Assembly (NCBI GenBank): GCA_021773055.1
Contig: JAJFKV010000015.1
Location: 1 to 64,000 of the forward strand
Direction of reading: 5' to 3'
Length of the DNA stretch: 64,000 nt
From: Woeseiaceae bacterium
Lineage (GTDB): Bacteria > Pseudomonadota > Gammaproteobacteria > Steroidobacterales > Woeseiaceae
Shown piece after piece: positions 62,422 to 64,000 of this stretch. The notes under the pieces are model-generated. The model saw nothing but the letters and a program-made list of their open reading frames with translations, ran no database searches and was not told the origin of the DNA. Made by a program: the position numbers and the translations under genes. Numbering within the stretch: the stretch's first letter is position 1; each line of letters opens with the position of its first letter.

Positions 62422-62539
62422 TGTCGGTCTCCGCTTCAGTGTTCCGTATTCGCTGATACTGCTGCTCATCGGAACCCTGCGAAGCCCGCAAGGGAGGGTT
62501 GTACTGCCCTTCACCCAATTAAGGGATGTTGCAGTTACC

Positions 62540-62663
62540 CTCATCATTCGATGCGCTCAAAATACTGAGCAAAGCATCGCAGGAGTTGGCACCTTTTCAG
62601 AGTGGTTAGCTCTGAAGGTTGCCCCGGCGTCGTCGGGCCTATCCCTCGACCGGTCTCGATGAG
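62540..62663 (-). ncRNA. SAM-I (S-box) riboswitch upstream of metB
   Basis: On the minus strand, P1 is CTCATC (62663-62658) with GATGAG (62545-62540). The core reads GAGGGATAGGCCCGACGACG followed by CCGGGGCAACC. Then comes a TTCAGAG/CTCTGAA stem, and AGGTGCCAACTCCTGC. These match the SAM-I consensus (GGAGGGA..GGCCC.. GAAGCC..GGCAACC..GGTGC.AA.TCC) in order. The 3' P1 strand can compete with the expression platform before the metB start. High SAM would then lower metB expression. A terminator with a T-tract is not evident, so translation control is possible. Confidence 0.88.
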
Positions 62664-62671
62664 TTTCGCGA

Positions 62672-62701
62672 AGTGTATGTTTGTTTACGGCCGCAGGTCA
62701 A
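62672..62701 (-). promoter_or_regulatory. Probable promoter of the SAM riboswitch-metB transcript
   Basis: On the minus strand, TTGACC (62701-62696) and TACACT (62677-62672) are separated by 18 bases. Transcription would begin about 62665, right at the first strand of riboswitch P1, as expected. Confidence 0.55.
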
Positions 62702-62769
62702 GGGCCTGTTCCCTATTAATTTAGTCGCAAATGTAACCATCAAAACATTCTTGCTTTTCCGGCGTTCGT

Positions 62770-62795
62770 GTAATAATGTAATAGCACATTAATAC
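62770..62795. promoter_or_regulatory. Palindromic operator, probably for the TrpR-family repressor
   Basis: The core is TAATGT (62774-62779) and ACATTA (62786-62791), a perfect inverted repeat with a 6-base centre. It extends to 10-base arms (62770-62779, 62786-62795) with one mismatch. It overlaps the likely -10 region and lies 13 bases upstream of the repressor gene, an ideal place for autoregulation. Confidence 0.65.
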
Positions 62796-62807
62796 GCTAC
62801 TACAACT

Positions 62808-63116
62808 ATGAAACCGAACCGCAACGAAACCGAACGTCAGCAGAAGCGAGCAGAAAACGCACTTTTCGAGGCCGTTACCGCGCTACAGAGCAGCAAAGAA
62901 TGCCGCCTGTTTTTAAAAGATCTTTGCACCCCGGCGGAGCTACAGGCTCTGGTTGATCGCTGGCAAGTTGTCGAATACCTGCAACAGCAACTGCCCTACC
63001 GAAAAATTCACGATCTTACCGGCGTGAGCGTCACGACCATCGGTCGTGTTGCACGCTGTCTCAGCGACGGTTCCGGTGGGTATCAAACCGCGATTGACCG
63101 AACCACACCACCGTAA
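62808..63116 (+). CDS. TrpR-family (YerC/HisR-like) transcriptional repressor
   Basis: The 102-residue protein has the Trp repressor fold: RLFLKDLCTPAELQALVDRWQVVEYLQQQLPYRKIHDLTG, then the helix-turn-helix VSVTTIGRVARCLSDGSGGYQ. This group is annotated as YerC/YecD or HisR; in Xanthomonadales it controls histidine synthesis. Its gene is 10 bases ahead of hisG, and a palindrome lies just upstream, supporting autoregulated control of the his operon, perhaps with histidine as corepressor. Confidence 0.85.
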   Translation: MKPNRNETERQQKRAENALFEAVTALQSSKECRLFLKDLCTPAELQALVDRWQVVEYLQQQLPYRKIHDLTGVSVTTIGRVARCLSDGSGGYQTAIDRTTPP

Positions 63117-63126
63117 GGAAATACAG

Positions 63127-64000
63127 ATGGATCACTCCGAGCAGCGCATCAAAATTGCGGTGCAGAAAACTGGCCGTTTAACCAATCATTCCGTTGATCT
63201 GCTGGAGCGCTGTGGACTGAAAGTTACCAAGAGCAAAGATCAGCTCATTTGCTATGGCGAAAACATGCCGATCGATCTGCTGCTGGTCCGGGACGACGAT
63301 ATCCCGGGCCTAGTCAGCGATGACGTTTGTGATCTGGGAATCGTCGGGCTCAATGTGGTTGAAGAAAAACGACTGCAAGAGGAGCAAAAAGGCTCCAAGG
63401 GCATGTTCAAGCAAATATTTGAGCTCGACTTTGGTCACTGCAGGCTCTCGATAGCGGCCCCGGAGAACGTGCCATACGACGGACCGAGGTCATTAGAAAA
63501 TACAAGAATTGCAACAAGTTATGTTGGTCTCTTAACGGACTACCTGAAGAAAAACGACATCAATGCTGAGCCTGTTTTCTTCTCAGGAGCAGTCGAAATC
63601 GCGCCAAAGCTGGGCCGAGCGGACTTTATCTGTGACCTGGTATCGTCCGGCGGCACCTTGCGCGCCAATGGCTTGACCGAGGTCGCTGAATTGTTGCAGA
63701 GCGAGGCGGTAGTCATTCAGACACTCGCGCCATTGGGCGATGCAAAGCAGGCGCTTGTTGACAAGATCATTCAACGTCTGGATGGGGTATTGAAGGTGCG
63801 TGACAGCAAATACATCATGCTGCATGCGCCTCGCGCGGCGTTAGCACAAATTCGCGAGCTCCTGCCGGGTTCTGAAGCACCAACAGTGATGCCGCTTGAA
63901 GGCAGCGACGACCGAATCGCCATTCATGCCGTCTGCCGGGAGAACGTATTCTGGGAGACACTCGAAAATCTGAAAGCCGCGGGTGCAAGTTCCCTGCTCG
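63127..64000 (+). CDS. hisG: ATP phosphoribosyltransferase, long form (partial, cut by window end)
   Basis: HisG joins ATP and PRPP, the first and feedback-controlled step of histidine synthesis. The frame starts at ATG 63127 with AAGGAA upstream and is open to the window end (291 codons). Motifs match the long hexameric form: RIKIAVQKTGRL, ENMPIDLLLVRDDDIPGLV, DLGIVGLNVV, IATSYVGLL and ICDLVSSGGTLRANGL (PRPP loop). The C-terminal ACT-like domain follows, with IMLHAPRAALAQI and VFWETLENLKAAGASS. The missing part is only a few residues in comparison with the usual 299. Confidence 0.95.
   Translation, partial: MDHSEQRIKIAVQKTGRLTNHSVDLLERCGLKVTKSKDQLICYGENMPIDLLLVRDDDIPGLVSDDVCDLGIVGLNVVEEKRLQEEQKGSKGMFKQIFELDFGHCRLSIAAPENVPYDGPRSLENTRIATSYVGLLTDYLKKNDINAEPVFFSGAVEIAPKLGRADFICDLVSSGGTLRANGLTEVAELLQSEAVVIQTLAPLGDAKQALVDKIIQRLDGVLKVRDSKYIMLHAPRAALAQIRELLPGSEAPTVMPLEGSDDRIAIHAVCRENVFWETLENLKAAGASSLL

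Noticed and set aside
1..64000. rRNA and tRNA genes
   Set aside because: No rRNA-like stretch or cloverleaf with a CCA end and TTC arm was noticed in the gaps; a tRNAscan-SE run would settle it.

Overview
The window looks like a chromosome segment of a gammaproteobacterium. The fab-pab-mltG-tmk-holB-pilZ order, a type II secretion pseudopilin operon beside a rhombosortase, a TtpC-type TonB system, the long form of HisG with a TrpR-like repressor, and an ilvC-leuACDB operon together suggest a marine lineage near Chromatiales, Xanthomonadales or Woeseiaceae. That placement is inferred from gene content; no rRNA or tRNA gene was seen. Start codons are often GTG or TTG, and stop/start overlaps are common.

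Layout. 1-3.5 kb: a mobile region with a complete IS1202-like element (2001-3495), a second isolated copy of one of its ends (141-318) fused to an IS3-type fragment, and two small exported-protein genes between them. 3.5-13.2 kb: accessory genes, namely an MBL-fold/TPR/unknown operon, a ferritin-like protein, a membrane LuxR regulator, a CPBP-like membrane protein with a damaged active site, a two-domain thioredoxin and a cupin facing a MocR regulator, and small membrane proteins. 13.4-15.8 kb: DUF4266 lipoprotein, DUF3570 protein and ApbE flavin transferase in one overlapping operon. 15.9-18.1 kb: a glycerophosphodiesterase and a TIR-like (DUF1863) gene, overlapping, divergent from an EEP-fold phosphodiesterase. 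18.1-21.4 kb: a beta-oxidation multifunctional enzyme and a cNMP-binding/rhodanese fusion.

21.4-30.1 kb: fatty-acid and folate core genes on the minus strand (fabD, fabG, acpP, fabF, pabB, pabC, mltG, tmk, holB, pilZ). 30.1-36.3 kb: rhombosortase, divergent from gspGHIJKLMN. 36.3-42.2 kb: an AddA/AddB-like helicase-nuclease pair. 42.2-49.1 kb: AlaA-like aminotransferase, CaiB-type CoA transferase, a DUF6491 lipoprotein with a clear terminator, mercaptopyruvate sulfurtransferase, etfBA, peroxiredoxin, ferredoxin. 49.2-54.8 kb: a TonB energy-transduction operon (DUF3450, TtpC/ExbB-like, ExbB, two ExbD, TonB, TPR).

55.4-64 kb is an amino-acid biosynthesis block with three different regulatory devices readable in the DNA: a leucine-codon-rich leader peptide and intrinsic terminator ahead of ilvC-leuA-leuC-leuD-leuB (attenuation), a SAM-I riboswitch ahead of a metB-type gene, and a palindromic operator ahead of a TrpR-family repressor gene and hisG, which runs off the window. 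The regulatory block, the ApbE/DUF4266/DUF3570 operon, the TIR-like locus and the IS-bounded cassette are the parts most worth a second look.
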